Shown piece after piece: positions 12,878-24,123 of a DNA stretch of 64,000 bases (position 1 is the stretch's first letter; every line of letters starts with the position of its first letter). The stretch is from Protea cynaroides (taxonomy: Eukaryota > Streptophyta > Magnoliopsida > Proteales > Proteaceae): positions 26,443,815-26,507,814 of the forward strand of contig CM053265.1 in assembly GCA_028583415.1 (NCBI GenBank), in the 5' to 3' direction. The position numbers and the translations under genes were made by a program. Under the pieces are notes generated by a model. That model was not told the origin of the DNA and ran no database searches. It worked only from the letters and a program-made list of their open reading frames with translations.

Positions 12878-13209
12878 ACGAATGTGCAATGCCTACTACT
12901 AAACTATAACATACATACACACCACAAATATAATAAATCTGAAATAGGAAGCATAAACAATATACTCTATGGGGGGGGGGGGGTTAAGAACTATTAATAA
13001 GCTGTAAGAAATTTAATAACAAGCAAAAGCATAATGTATCCATACAAATGAAACAAAAGATAAAAACATCCAGCATACCAATAAAAAGAGAATAATGTAC
13101 TAATGATGGGCCAGCATCCACAAACCAAATCCTCATCCATCAATATCAAGTAAAATCAAAATCAAAATAAAAAGTATCCGGTGAGATAACAGAGGTAATG
13201 ACAATATGA
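12878..13209 (+). other. Element D leader between PBS and antisense frame
   Basis: It is AT-rich with a run of 13 G at 12971-12983 and has no open frame. It corresponds to the 3' flank of the antisense gene. Confidence 0.5.
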
Positions 13210-14763
13210 CTAAGCATCTAACTGTTGAGAACCGCGATCTGCCTGACGACGAGGACTATCTATAGAATAAGTACCCTTGACCAGCGTCACCTCCTAAAGA
13301 TGTCTCTGATGCCTATGCTTCCAACTGGCTGCTGCCTCAGCCTCAATGTCCACTAGCATGGGATTGATCAAACCCGCGTTAGTCAATGCTGCCTATAGGA
13401 AAGTAATCTCCTGTCACGTGGCCTCCTATGCAGCCTCAGACGCTATAAACCTCTGCTCGAGAGAAATCACACATTTCTTCACTCTTGTAATGTTTTGTAA
13501 CATCCTCCTCTTGTGAGAATCTAATTTGGTCTGGAGAGAGCATTGATGATCATCTAGTGCAGCCACCAAAGAGCAAGCATCGACTAGCAAACCTTGCAAT
13601 TCAGTAAAACCTGAAGCCTTAGCTTGAGGAGCCGCTGCTGTTGGAACCTCATCAGCACCTATAGCATGTGATGAACTCTTTTGCTCATTATCATAGGAAT
13701 CGGCTATACCCTTTGCAACTGGGCCAGAAAGAGCCTCCTCACTGGAATCTACATGCATGGGAGAAGCATCTCCATTCCGCTAGGAATGGCTAGCTCACTC
13801 TCTAAAGATGAAGAAGACATGATCAATCTGTGTCGAACCTTCCTGACTGGCTGAAGTCTACGAATACGACAAGGTAGTGGACACTGCTCTAACTCCTCAT
13901 TGCTAAGCACAACATCTTGTAACCCATGTTTGTGCAGTGTGTCCCAACCAAAGTTAGTATGAACACCAGTCTCCTCGTCAAGCTCTGAAGTAAGGTTGAA
14001 CCCATGTTCGCAAACAACTGGGTAAGCAACCGACCATAGGGAAGACTACCGGTCCATGTAAACAAAGAAGAATGGATCATAGTCTTCATGATCAGATAAG
14101 GAATGCAGATTTAATGGCGAACCATTATGCAGTAAGCTACAAACTTACAAAAGTACACTATTGCATCCCAGTGTCTACCCCTAGGCACCAAGTTATTCTC
14201 TGTGATTCTATTGTATATCCTAGGCACAGGGTGACAATTGCTCTCGCTTAAATCAGGACCCAACATCATCTGCTCTTGAATCTTTGCAAGCTCCCACTCA
14301 CTAACCATGAGAAACTTTAGCTCCACATAAACCATCTCCCCTGCTGCAGAGATACCCAACTCTATGCCAAGCTGGCAACAGTAATGACAATCGGTCTGTT
14401 TCTAACCCAACTGGAGATCTATAAAGTGGAACTATCTACATTTTCCTTCATGCCTTTGTCAACTTGCAGATTACAGTAGAAGTGATGAACCATGTCTACC
14501 CATGTGGGTAAGTAAAAATTGATTGCTGGCAACCAACCCATATAACTAAAAGCCTGTCTAACGTCGAACCTGTCCAACTCATCCAGAAGGACAAACCATC
14601 TAGGCTCAACTGACCTACGTTGGAAAGTAGGCCAAGCCGTTGTAGCCTCTGTGGACCTGAAATAGAACGGGTCATAGGCTAGTGGTACCTATCCTTGCAG
14701 TCTCTCTGCCCCTATAATAGAGGACTCCGTGCTAAAAGCACCAGGAATATCCTGAGCAGCCAT
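13210..14763 (-). pseudogene. Antisense accessory ORF of element D, degraded
   Basis: On the strand opposite to gag-pol, the frame runs from ATG at 14763 to TAG at 13210-13212, broken by several stops and frameshifts. Recognisable blocks are MGWLPAIN, VDMVHHFYCNLQV, LVPRGRHWDAIVYFCKFVAY and LPYGRLLTQLF, and a C-terminal part rich in Ala, Glu and Gln that looks coiled-coil prone. The same order of blocks appears in A (22382-23675), B (55727-57109) and C (36893-38068). The Trp in MGWLP is intact here but is a stop in A and B. Function is unknown. It resembles plant-transposon-associated domain proteins, possibly the Pfam family named putative plant transposon protein; that assignment is unverified. 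Confidence 0.7.
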
Positions 14764-14795
14764 AGTAAATGGATAATATGCTCAGAAATGGGAAC

Positions 14796-15303
14796 CTGCA
14801 CTGGAAGAGTAAGAATAGGTATCAGTAAATGGGTAAATGGCAATAATGAACCTAATAATACACCAAGTACTCAAGACACTGATGTCAGATGTTGAAACAC
14901 ATCTCAAATGACAGAAATCAGTTTTGGGAAAAAAAATAGCTGTGATGAAGAAAACCCAAGGAAATGATGAAGTGATGATCAAAAGAGGTTCCAATGCATT
15001 CAAATCATTGCTACAGAACCTAAGAAGTGTTGGAAGCATGTATGGGATTGAAGAAGTCATTAAACAAGGAAAACCCAAATTCTATTTTGGTGGAAATGGG
15101 AGAAATTCTGATTTTGGTATTTGGTAACTCCATAAATCGATGAAAACATGTTTAAACATAGGAGAAAGCATGGCAGACATATCCTAATGCAGTGATATGG
15201 TAAAACTGCAACATTTCAAACCATTACTTGGAGAAAACAAAGAAGAATCAAAGAAAACCTAACCTAGGTTACTCAAAAATGGAAATAAGTATTAGAAACT
15301 TAC
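14796..15303 (-). other. Candidate 5' UTR intron of the D antisense gene
   Basis: The donor reads CACG|GTAAGTTTC at 15303. A possible acceptor, TCTTCCAGTGCAG, ends at 14796, about 30 bases before the ATG. Positions correspond to the stronger introns in A and B. The acceptor choice is uncertain. Confidence 0.4.
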
Positions 15304-15727
15304 CGTGGTAAGGTATGGAGAGGACAACGAGAGAGATCGAGGTGAGGAATCACCAATGAAAGCACCAAGGATCATTTTCGGGGGTGTGTACCTTTTCTCC
15401 TATTGCACTATAGCTATGCTATAGTGAAATGAGAAAAAAATAGAGTCGCGCCCTTTTTAAATCTAAAAATCACGACGTGCGTCAATCATGTGCCTCATGC
15501 CCCTAACCTGATCAAGGGTGCGGTCAATTACGTGCCGTACAAATTTTTTTCAGTTTGTTCCGCTCTGTGTTGAATGTTTGCTGGTTTGAATTCATCTGCA
15601 ATGTGTTGAAACTGAAATTTGAGTTTTAAACATGACATAGTACATTGTATGATGTAAATTTAATCATTCATAACCGTGAGTCAACTGACTATCTCCAACA
15701 TTCCAGGTGTGAGCACAGTTCTGGGTC
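15304..15727. promoter_or_regulatory. Element D leader: antisense exon 1, motif cluster and sense acceptor
   Basis: On the minus side this holds the presumed exon 1, with a perfect inverted repeat (CACTATAGC, 3 bases, GCTATAGTG) at 15406-15426. The family motif cluster with GTGCGTCAATCATGTGC and GTGCGGTCAATTACGTGCCG lies at about 15475-15540. On the plus side a pyrimidine-rich acceptor-like site, CTCCAACATTCCAG, sits just before gag. Confidence 0.45.
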
Positions 15728-17016
15728 ATGACTCCAAGCACAAGGTGAAGGAGTCGAGAGCCCAACACTACAGAAAGAAAGGCCCCACCAGAGGGGATAA
15801 TGCAAGAGCATATGCCTCCACTTGAGATACATCTTGAGCTAGAACCTATACCACCGCCAGCACCACCAGTGCTGACCATAGCAGACATTACTGCTATTTT
15901 GGGAAACTTTGCTCGTGATATCAGTGTCTAGCAACAACAGCTAATGGCTAGACTCATAACAGTACTTCGTGGGGAAACTGCTCCTCTGGTTATACCAGTT
16001 CCAATAGCCGCACCAGCACCCGCTCCAGTGCTAGTGCAGCCTCCTACAAATCAAATGCCTGCACCAGTACTAAATGTAGCTGCACTAGTGCATGCACAAG
16101 CACCATCGATGCCTGCTACTGTTCCTCCAGTTACCCCACAAATAGTATTGCCACCTACCTTAACATCAATGACAAAGGTAGTGGAAGCCTTTCACAAAAT
16201 GAAGCTACCTAAGTTCACAGGGGTAGGCAATGATCCCTTGCGTCCTACCTACCATATGGATGCATACCATTGAGAAGACTCCTAGAATGATGCCTTGTAT
16301 GGATGAGCAAATATACTTTGTGCCACCTTCATGTTCGAGGATGAACCCGATAATTGGTGGGAATCTACTCGGCCTATCCTAGAGGCCAAGTATGGAAATA
16401 TCTCATGGGAGAACTTCAAGGAAGCCTCTTCAACAATTATTATTCGTAGAGTTATAGAGATCAAAAGGAGGTAGAATATCTGACTTTCAGTCAAGTGCAA
16501 AGGTCTGTCACTGAATATCAGAGGGATTTTGAGAGGCTATATTACTTTGCAACTCCGAGCATGCATACAGATGCATCGAAGGCGAAGAGGTTTGCTAATG
16601 GTCTTAGAGGAGGAGTGCAGGCCATTGTGAAGGCTCAAGGTTATACCACCTATGCAAACGTTGTCCAAACAGCCAAGTGGTAGAAGATAGCCATAGAGAT
16701 GGATACCAAGCACGTTGGAAAGACAGGGCGACGACCTTGGGTACCAAGAGAACAAGTACCTTCACCAATAATCGTAATGCCAAGAAGCCGTTTAAGACCT
16801 CTGCTGTGAAGAAAGCGACCACCCAGGTTTTTACAAAGAAGTCTGCTTCCGCTGCTTCTACAGACCTGACACTTGGCCCACTAAGGTGCTACAATTTTCA
16901 ACAAGAGGGACACATTTCTAGGTAGTGTCCTCATCCTCCGAAGCAAGGACAATAGCAGGGCAAGGTCTTTGCCACAATGGTAGAAGATGCTGAGAATTCT
17001 GCTAGTGTGGTTACAG
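15728..17016 (+). pseudogene. gag: Gag of element D, degraded
   Basis: Start ATG at 15728-15730 (MTPSTR, then a stop). A long Pro/Ala-rich N-terminal stretch follows at about 15970-16160. The gag core comes next, with FHKMKLPKFTG, a CATFMFEDEPDNWWES block and QRDFERLYYFATPSM. The zinc knuckle near 16890-16926 is damaged: the second Cys is Phe and a stop precedes the last Cys. Several frameshifts are present. The frame ends at a candidate splice donor (ACAG|GTATT) where other copies also leave gag. Confidence 0.8.
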
Positions 17017-17105
17017 GTATTACTCTCTCACAATAATTAAACTTCTATGGATGAATCGAGCATGTTCTCAAGGTATCAGTAAAATTAATAAATACATATC
17101 ATTAG
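17017..17105 (+). other. Candidate gag/protease intron, element D (89 nt)
   Basis: The donor is ACAG|GTATTACTC and the acceptor CATATCATTAG|GTATC. Unspliced, the gag frame meets a stop inside. Removal keeps the frame open into protease in codon phase 1. Homologous introns lie at the same point in A, B and C. Confidence 0.6.
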
Positions 17106-17275
17106 GTATCATATCCATATCTGAACTATCGGCTCAAGTACTCTTTGACTCTTGTGCGACCTATTCTTTTGTCTCGCCCTCCTTCGCTGAGAAATTGAGA
17201 ACACCCCCACAGTAGATGGAGTTACAACTTATAGTCAGTACGTCATTGGGACAGCAAGTGGAGTTGAACTACTAC
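17106..17275 (+). pseudogene. pol: Protease N-terminal part of element D, cut by element C
   Basis: It begins with the residues after the candidate intron and contains VLFDSCATYSFVSPSF, the retroviral-type aspartic protease active-site region (normally DSGATHSF; the catalytic Asp is kept and Gly is replaced by Cys). There is an in-frame stop near 17214. The reading is broken at 17275 by the C LTR, and the remainder of protease resumes at 41359. Confidence 0.82.
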
Positions 17276-20132
17276 TGTTACATTCCATTTTGGAGAATTA
17301 GGCGTGATATTCGAGCCAACCCATGTGGCTAACCCGAATACTTCCAGGAATGCTAACCATAATGTTACGATATAAATCCCACAGTCTACATTAGCAATAT
17401 CTAATAAAATCCATAAACAATAATACAATAGCAGAAGTAATTACTAAATAATAGATGCCAAATCTAATGCTATCATATCCCATACTATGTATCATGCTAT
17501 CATGTACAAACCATTGTTCTTCATCAAAATAATATACTATCACTTATACAAATACCTAAATTCAAAAGAGTAAATCTATTACATATAATCTGATAGCCCT
17601 CTTCATTTACCAACAAAAAGAATCATAATGTATCAAAATATCAAGGGAAGGGAGAAAGTAAAGGGAGGGCTATGTCATTTGTAGACCCTCTCCGTGCTCT
17701 CCAACAACATCGTTAGCAGGTCCAACATTCACGCTAACCAAAGGGGACTCCATAAAATCAGCAGTAGATAGATTACTTGTAGGAGAAATTGAAAAGATGT
17801 GTCGATACGAGGGTGAGCTCACATCCCAGCTCAGTGAGAAATCTAGTATCACATGCTATGCACATACATCATCCAATGCAATAAAATATAATTTATTATC
17901 AGGTTTATTTTTCTACATCCTGGGCAAAGGTAGAAGTGGAATAAATGATCCCAGGCTGCTAAACATCTTCTACAAGCAAACTTCCCCCTTGGGGACTCCT
18001 ATCCTTACATGTTTCATTGCCTTCCATCATAGTCCCCACATACGCCAGCTACCATACATCCATAAGTCACTGACTTACTAGCTACTGCATACCCATTCAT
18101 TACTAGCTCCCCTAGGGTCTCCCAACCTGCGGGTATCTAAAGCTATGCTAATATCTTTACCCTTACTGGAGGGGTGTAGAAAATAGGGAATGACACCACC
18201 TATGTCTATTATGTTCATTCATTTCACTTTGGTTGCCCACAAATATAAGTCCCTGGATCGCCACTCCCATGGTTCACCATATTCCCACTAGCATGTCGGT
18301 ATAACCATCGTGCTATCCAACGGGAGAGAACCCCGGCTCCACTCTCATGGATTACCGTGTCTATTACTAGCGTGTTTGGATTTCCAATGTGATCTATCTA
18401 CCCACACCCACATGCGTCACACAAACCACCATACATGGTTGCAATCCAACATGAATCATGCATCCGCACTCCTACGCATCGCACAAGCCATCATACATGG
18501 TTGCATAATTTTAGAAATAAAACTATGCTCTAGCGACAAATAGGGCACCATCTCATGGATCACCGTGCACCTGTTAGAGCTTAGCATCAAAAACATAACC
18601 TATGTATTATGTCGCACACACCACACGTCCACCATACTGAACAATCATATAATATTTATAGTTATAATTATGCAAATGCATGCTCATATATAACATTCAT
18701 GAAAAGAAAAGCATACAATTAAAAAATAACCTAACATGTCACTAAGAATGTAGGCCTGTTATTAAATATGTCCTATGTTTAAGGACTAAACCCCTCACCT
18801 GATAGCATTAGGTAGTAACGCAGTAATATCCGAAGCCCCACAATGAGACTTCACAACCGATCGAGCTCAATACCTATTAAAGCATATAATGATTCATGAG
18901 TTGGTTATATAGCTTTTAACTAGCATAGACAAGACTTATTTATCCATACACGGGTCCCAAGACAAGCTAGTAACCCAACGATTGGTCTCCCTAGGCATTT
19001 CTAAGCAAATTGGCTGAAACAGACTCAATCGATAAACTCTACCGGTTGAACATTCTACTGGTTGACACTTAGTATAGTTTTCTCACAATGTAACTGGTTG
19101 AACAATCGACTGACGAAGCAACCATTTGGCCATCTGGTTTAGTACCTTGTAGTGGCAGTGGGGTTCCAGAAGGTTTGTTGGTTCCATTTCTGGGTGAACG
19201 GTCATTTGGCAATGCCACTATTGGGCATTAAGCGTAAATGGTAGAACGATGTTTGAAAGGATCTACTGCTAAACCTATTGAATGGTAATCAGTGGTGGCC
19301 GGCCAGTTTGGCTATGGTCTGAAAAATGAAGCCTTTGGCCTTGGCAGTAGAATGGTCAAGGCTACCGGCTTAGGGCCTCTGCTGAACCGTGCGATCAGTT
19401 CAGACCATAATTCCCTTTTTGTGCTCAAAGCTTGGTTTTTAAGCTTGGAAACTTGGTTTCCACATCAATACTCACCCAATAGTTGGTAGGAGGCTCTTTC
19501 CCTTCATTTATGGCTACAATGGGAGCCATTTATGGCCCCATAAGCTCCATTAATGGAGGTTGGTGTCAAAACCTAACTTTTTAAGCCATTAATTGTGAAC
19601 CCCAATAATGAAGTTCAACCAACCAAGTTCCAACATTAAAACCCAATAAAATGAAAGGGAGGAGATTCATTTAACTTACCTCCCAAGGATGGAACTAGGG
19701 CTTAGAGCTTAAGCTTTAAGTAGTCCCTTCCTCCACTTTCCTTCTCTTTTCTCCTTCTCTTTCTTTCCCACGATTCCAAGAAGTAGAAAATGAAGGTTTG
19801 CCCTCATTTATATAGAACAAGAAAAAAAGTGGGTCCATTGATCGTAATCAATTGGTTGGTGATGATAGGTTGAACGGTTATGCAGCTGGTCATTTGGTTG
19901 GGCTCAAAATAGCCATTCAAGGTAATAAAATGGCCTACAAGCTTTGGGGCCCACATACACACCTCCTAGGGTCCACTAGGGTACCTTACCCTACCCTTTA
20001 GGAGTAACAAAACATACCTAGGATTTGGATATCATCATTGGATCTGCATCAGGTGTTCTGTCAATCGGTACGTTGAAACCTAACACGGGAAGGAATCCTA
20101 GTCAGTAAGGGATTTTGGGTGTGGGTCTCACA
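17276..20132 (-). repeat. Element C 3' LTR (2857 bp)
   Basis: In + coordinates it starts TGTTACATTCC and ends GGTGTGGGTCTCACA; reversed, TGTGAGACCC to GGAATGTAACA. A TATA-like box (TATATAAAT) is near 19803-19812. A splice-donor-like GGAG|GTAAGTTAAATG follows a GA-rich leader near 19676. CCGGTTGAAC-type motif clusters lie at about 19015-19290 and 19845-19900. A small minus-strand frame at 17670-17852 contains SLSWDVSSPSYRHIF, related to the small LTR frames of A and B. Confidence 0.88.
17814..17833 (-). other. LTR hairpin TGAGC/GCTCA (element C)
   Basis: A 5-bp stem with a 10-base loop, placed at the same LTR position as in A, B and D. Confidence 0.5.
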
Positions 20133-20146
20133 ATCCCCCCAACTTT
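20133..20146 (-). other. Element C polypurine tract
   Basis: Reversed, AAAGTTGGGGGGAT directly precedes the LTR start TGTGAGACCC. Confidence 0.8.
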
Positions 20147-20166
20147 AAAGAATTTCATCCTCGAAA

Positions 20167-20867
20167 TTAAGACGTACTTGAATCTTCAAACAAATGTGGA
20201 TACTTCTCCTGCATTACAGTTTCACTTTCCCAAGTGGCTTTTTCAATAGCATAACTGTGCCAATAAACCTTCACATAGGGAATGGAATGGTTCTGCAGTT
20301 GTTGTACCTTTCTATCCAAAATGGCCACAGACTCCATAGCGCAAGACAGATCCTTGTCAATCTGAGAAACTTCTGTGTTGAGGACATGAGATGGATCATG
20401 AACGTACTTCTTCAAGAGGGAGACATGGAAGACGTCATGAACATCTAATAGCGCGGGAGGCAAGGCCAACTGATATGCCACTTTACCACTTCTTTTCAAA
20501 ATATAGTATGGACCAATTTATCTGGGACTCAGTTTCCTTTTCTTGCCAAAGCGTCTAATACCATGGTGGGGCGACACCTTGAGGAAAACTTTATCACCAA
20601 CTTGGAACTTTAAGTCCTTATGCCGAACATTAGCGTAACTCTTCTGCCTGCTCTGAGCTGCCTTGATCTTTTTTCTGATCAGATCCACTTTGTCAGAAGT
20701 GCCCTATATAATATTCAGGCCCTAAATTTTGTACTCACTTACTTCATTCCAGTACAACGAAGTCCTGCATCTCCTGCCATATAGTACCTCATATGGAGCA
20801 GTGCCAAGTGCAGCTTGGTAGCTATTGTGGTAGGCAAACTCAATCAATGACAAGTATTTGTCCCAAC
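20167..20867 (-). pseudogene. pol: Integrase C-terminal half and chromodomain of element C
   Basis: Read on the minus strand, the fragment starts at the A insertion with the integrase segment LSLIEFAYHNSYQ. It passes through YGRRCRTSLYWNE, QVGDKVFLKVSP, VAYQLALPPALLDVHDVFHV and SLLKKYVHDPSHVL. It ends with a chromodomain-like region (ILDRKVQQLQNHSIPYVKV, ATWESETVMQEKYPHLF) and a TAA at 20167-20169. The domain order is that of Tekay/Del chromoviruses, whose chromodomain is thought to guide insertion to heterochromatin. Two or more in-frame stops lie near 20515 and 20710. The upstream half of integrase is at 31776-32260. Confidence 0.88.
20863..20867 (+). other. Left target-site copy of element A
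   Basis: CCAAC on the left and CCGGT at 31771-31775 on the right. Both are one or two changes from CCAGT, which is what the interrupted integrase codons would need. It is an eroded 5-bp duplication. Confidence 0.5.
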
Positions 20868-21517
20868 TGTAAGACCCGTATCGAACTAACCGGTCTTACC
20901 ACCTTGTACCAGGTCTACCAATCATGGTCGAGCCAAATGGACCAAGTGCGTGAAGGAAATAGTGAGACCAGATATTAAACTGACCCAAAAACAGTAAAAT
21001 AGCGGGCAGGGTCGCATACCCAGATAGGCAGGGTCGGACCCCCCTCATTAGGGACTCAGACCCCTGAAATTTTGACCGAGGGTCAGACAATTTAGACCTG
21101 AGGGTCGACGGGATCTTCGACCCCCTCATTACCGACAGAAATCGTAAATAGAAAACTTATCCACTGACATCGTTGTATCGCCATTACCTTAGCAAAACTA
21201 TTACGTCGTATGGTATCAAAGGAGGTGGTCTCGGACTGTGTAGTCTTCGACTCTGTCGGGGGGCCTTAGCTCTATCTCTATGGACATATTGAGGGATGCT
21301 GGGGTGAGGCCTTGGGTACACTGTTTGACATTAGGATTGGTTAGTTGCGAGCCCAGTTTGCAAGCCCTCGCCAGCAGGGGCTTACGTGTTGGTATGGGTA
21401 GAGTATCAGGGGAAGTGTGATGCGGTGGGTCCTAAGCACTTTAGCTCTATCTCTATTCCATAGTGGGTGCATGTGGGATGACGATAAACGTTAACCTTTG
21501 GGCGGCTTCACACACTA

Positions 21518-21814
21518 GTGTATAGAGGTGAGGCGGCCACTGAACCTTTCTATAACACATTGCAAACTTATATACCAGAACACAAATATGAATTGAATGC
21601 ATGCATATGTTTGTTGCATTGTTTTGTTTGCTCACTGAGCCATGATGTGTGCTCACCCTTTCGACGTCGAATATTTTTAGTTGATGATGCAGGTACCACT
21701 GTGGAAGATTATATGAATGCTTCTGTGTACGGGCACGTGGCTATAATAAAGGCTGAAGACATAGTGGAGACGCATGACTCCTCATACGAGTGCAACTCAT
21801 GCGTTTTCGATTAG
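21518..21814 (+). other. Small conserved frame in A 5' LTR (98 codons)
   Basis: It starts MYRGEAATEPFYNTL, has an internal SLSHDVCSPFRRRIFLVDD, and an acidic C-terminus ending ECNSCVFD. The 3' LTR copy (31195-31491) and both B LTRs keep the C-terminal 70 codons. Conservation may reflect RNA structure or shared descent rather than coding. No function recognised. Confidence 0.35.
21636..21655 (+). other. LTR hairpin TGAGC/GCTCA (element A)
   Basis: A 5-bp stem, 10-base loop, in the context CTCACTGAGC...GCTCACCC. It is repeated at 31313-31332 in the 3' LTR and at 48094-48113 (reverse) in B. Confidence 0.5.
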
Positions 21815-22096
21815 ATTTTTATTTAAACTATTAAGGAAATGTAATTGATATTTTATTTACTTATGTCTCAGTTGATACAACATAATTTGATATTTTATTT
21901 ATGATTATCACAGTTAGATTCCTCAGTTTATTTAATATTAAGACTTCCGCTATTGTGTATTTATTCTGATTATGGTTGTGGATGTGTATGGTTTAGTTTA
22001 CAATGACACAGCCTATTAGAGATCCTGATTGAACCGTTGGTTTATTAGCGGTTCATCACACCGTTCTGAATAGTATGGAATTGGGGTGTGACAACT

Positions 22097-22108
22097 TGGT
22101 ATCAGAGC
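22097..22108 (+). other. Element A primer binding site (initiator tRNA-Met)
   Basis: TGGTATCAGAGC lies three bases after the LTR end. It is a perfect match to the common plant PBS. Confidence 0.92.
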
Positions 22109-22381
22109 TCTCAGGCCCTTTCTTTTAAACCAGTATACTACCACAAAAGTTTGTGAACTGAGATATGATAAAAATTTAAAAGCTGTAATAATCACACACT
22201 ATAAGCATCTGTGTTGTTTGAGACAAAAATTAAAAGAAAATAATACATCTATTAAATGAGAAACAAATTTATATACACTCGAAGGAAGAACAAACGTATA
22301 TATACAAGTCTAAAGCAGAGTATAGTCTACAACCCGAATAGTTACTCTGAAGTACAAAAATAAAAATAAAAAGAAAATACA
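22109..22381 (+). other. Element A leader between PBS and antisense frame
   Basis: AT-rich, no open frame; 3' flank of the antisense gene. Confidence 0.5.
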
Positions 22382-23675
22382 TCAGGAAGCTGGAGGTGAT
22401 GGGGGAGGCGGTGCCTCGCGGTCTCTGTCATAATCCTCAGCATAGACTCTAGTCAACCAAATTATCTAAGTCTGGGTCGTCTGAAGACTAGCTGTGAGAT
22501 CAGCCACCCGCTGATCAGTCACGCGCTGAGCATCTAGAAGCTCTCCCACCCTCAGATCCGACATGTGCTGAGCATCTAGAAGCTCTCCCACCCTCAGATC
22601 AGACATGCACACGCAGTATCCCCATCATGTCATCAGAAGATGGGTGTGAATGACCAGCTGCATGTGAAGGACCAGCTGCATAAGAAGGACCAGCTCCCGT
22701 TGTATGTGTAGGTGATGGAGGAGGTATGGAATCCACATCCATGTATAAACGATCATCATCCCCAGCATCACCCCCATGAACCCCTGCTCCAGCTGCTGCT
22801 GCCTCAGCGTCAGCCATCTCCACTCGAGTACACGGACGCACCAGAGCGTTCCTTTCATTGTCGTTGACCTGAACATCCCGCATGCCCATCTTACAGATGG
22901 CCTCCCAATCCAAAGGTGATGAGAAGGATTTCTCCTGAATCCTCTCATCCACCAAGTTAACACCCAGGCGGGTAAGCAGTGTAGTGATCATGCGTCCATA
23001 AGGCAGGTTGCCAACATGACCGGGCAGTGTGACACTGATCATCGTCCGCATAATAATATAAGGAAGGCAGACAGGCTGCCTAGTGCAGATACAGTACAGC
23101 AAGAACTGGGCCAACTGGGAGATCCTCTCGTAGTGCCCACTCTGAGGTATCAGGTTGTGCTGAACGATCTTATAGTACACCCGAGGCTCAGGACATAGGT
23201 AGATCGCTTTCATCTCCCAGCAATCCTCTCTGATGAGCTGACGGTCAATCTTAGCCCTCATCTCTAAGGAAAAGAACTGGGGCTCTCCGGGAGCACAGAA
23301 CACCATGGGGCCGTCGTATGAAATGCCCAACAAGTCCGCTAGCTGCTGATAATCAAAGGAAACCTCGACTCCCTTGACGTAGCTAGTGATCCTGAGCTCT
23401 CTACCCCTCTCAGCATCATTGTAATCCCCCACCACTTGGAGATTACCATAAAACTGTCGCACCAAATCTGGACGAGTACAGGCGTCATAAGTGATCACAG
23501 GAAGTCAGCCCATGTCATCAAAAACCCTCTCCAAATCAAACAAGGCCAGGCTTGCCAACTCCACCCGACGACCTCCCTCTACCTTCTTACGAGCGTAGCG
23601 GGCATACTGTGCCTTAGCCTCGTTAGAACGGAAGCGGACTGGGTCATGAACCCTGGGTACTTTGGTATGAGCCAT
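22382..23675 (-). pseudogene. Antisense accessory ORF of element A
   Basis: ATG at 23675 (MAHTKVPRVHD), chosen because it follows a strong splice acceptor by 5 bases. After about 55 codons the frame hits TGA in the MG*LPV context, where D has Trp. It then stays open for 299 codons from 23498 to 22599. Conserved blocks are LVRQFYGNLQVVGDYND, GVEVSFDYQQLADLLGISY, LIPQSGHYERISQLAQFLL, GNLPYGRMITTLLTRLGV and SSPLDWEAICKMGM. Then come an acidic linker, a Ser/His/Ala/Gly-rich stretch and, after a frame shift, a coiled-coil-like tail (GELLDAQRVTDQRVADL) and PPPPSPP to the TGA at 22382-22384. Codons are clearly under a protein pattern shared with B. Function unknown; possible plant transposon-associated domain. 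Confidence 0.8.
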
Positions 23676-23680
23676 ACTAT

Positions 23681-24123
23681 CTGCAAAAACAAAGAAAAAC
23701 AGATACTGGCTTAGTAAAGATGAAAAACTTGAAAAATTCGACATTATAACGACATAAATTGGTCAAAAGCCTCACTTTTCAACCATACACGTGGGCAGGA
23801 GGACTTATAAAGATTCTAAACGATCCTATAAGACTCATGCAGTTGGAAATTTTATCTAAGGAGATTGAATTTGAAGAAATTTCAAGAAATTCAAAAATCT
23901 CGACAAATTAGGGCAAAAATGAGAAATTTCAAGTTTCTCGATAACCAACCGATGAAACTCAAATATTTTTGAGGGCTTTCGTCCATTGAGTCACCAACAA
24001 CAAAAGCCCCCAATAAAAATCAAATTTTTATGGTTGGAAAAACTTTAATTCGAAGAAATCGATATAAACGAGCAAAAATCTAGTTAAGAAACCCTAAAAA
24101 ACATGAAACCGTAGAGAACATAC
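23681..24123 (-). other. Candidate 5' UTR intron of the A antisense gene (443 nt)
   Basis: The donor is TTCTACAG|GTATGTTC and the acceptor TTTGTTTTTGCAG|ATAGTATGG with a long pyrimidine tract. The B copy has an intron of almost the same size (442 nt) at the same place. Confidence 0.65.

Larger units (their letters stand above)
20868..22093 (+). repeat. Element A 5' LTR, internally deleted (1226 bp)
   Basis: It starts TGTAAGACCC and ends GGGGTGTGACA. Compared with the 3' LTR (2380 bp) it lacks about 1.15 kb, equivalent to roughly 29691-30836. The join lies in ACTTATCCACTGACATCG near 21157, and both sides of the lost block carry a short CTT match. The lost part contains the TATA box and leader of the intact LTR. 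A 98-codon frame at 21518-21814 is kept. Confidence 0.9.

Noticed and set aside
22097..22108. tRNA gene at the TGGTATCAGAGC sites
   Set aside because: Only the 12-base primer binding site is present, with no tRNA body.
22625..22963. 112-codon minus-strand frame rich in Trp and Met
   Set aside because: Overlaps the antisense accessory frame in another phase; no similarity to its counterparts.
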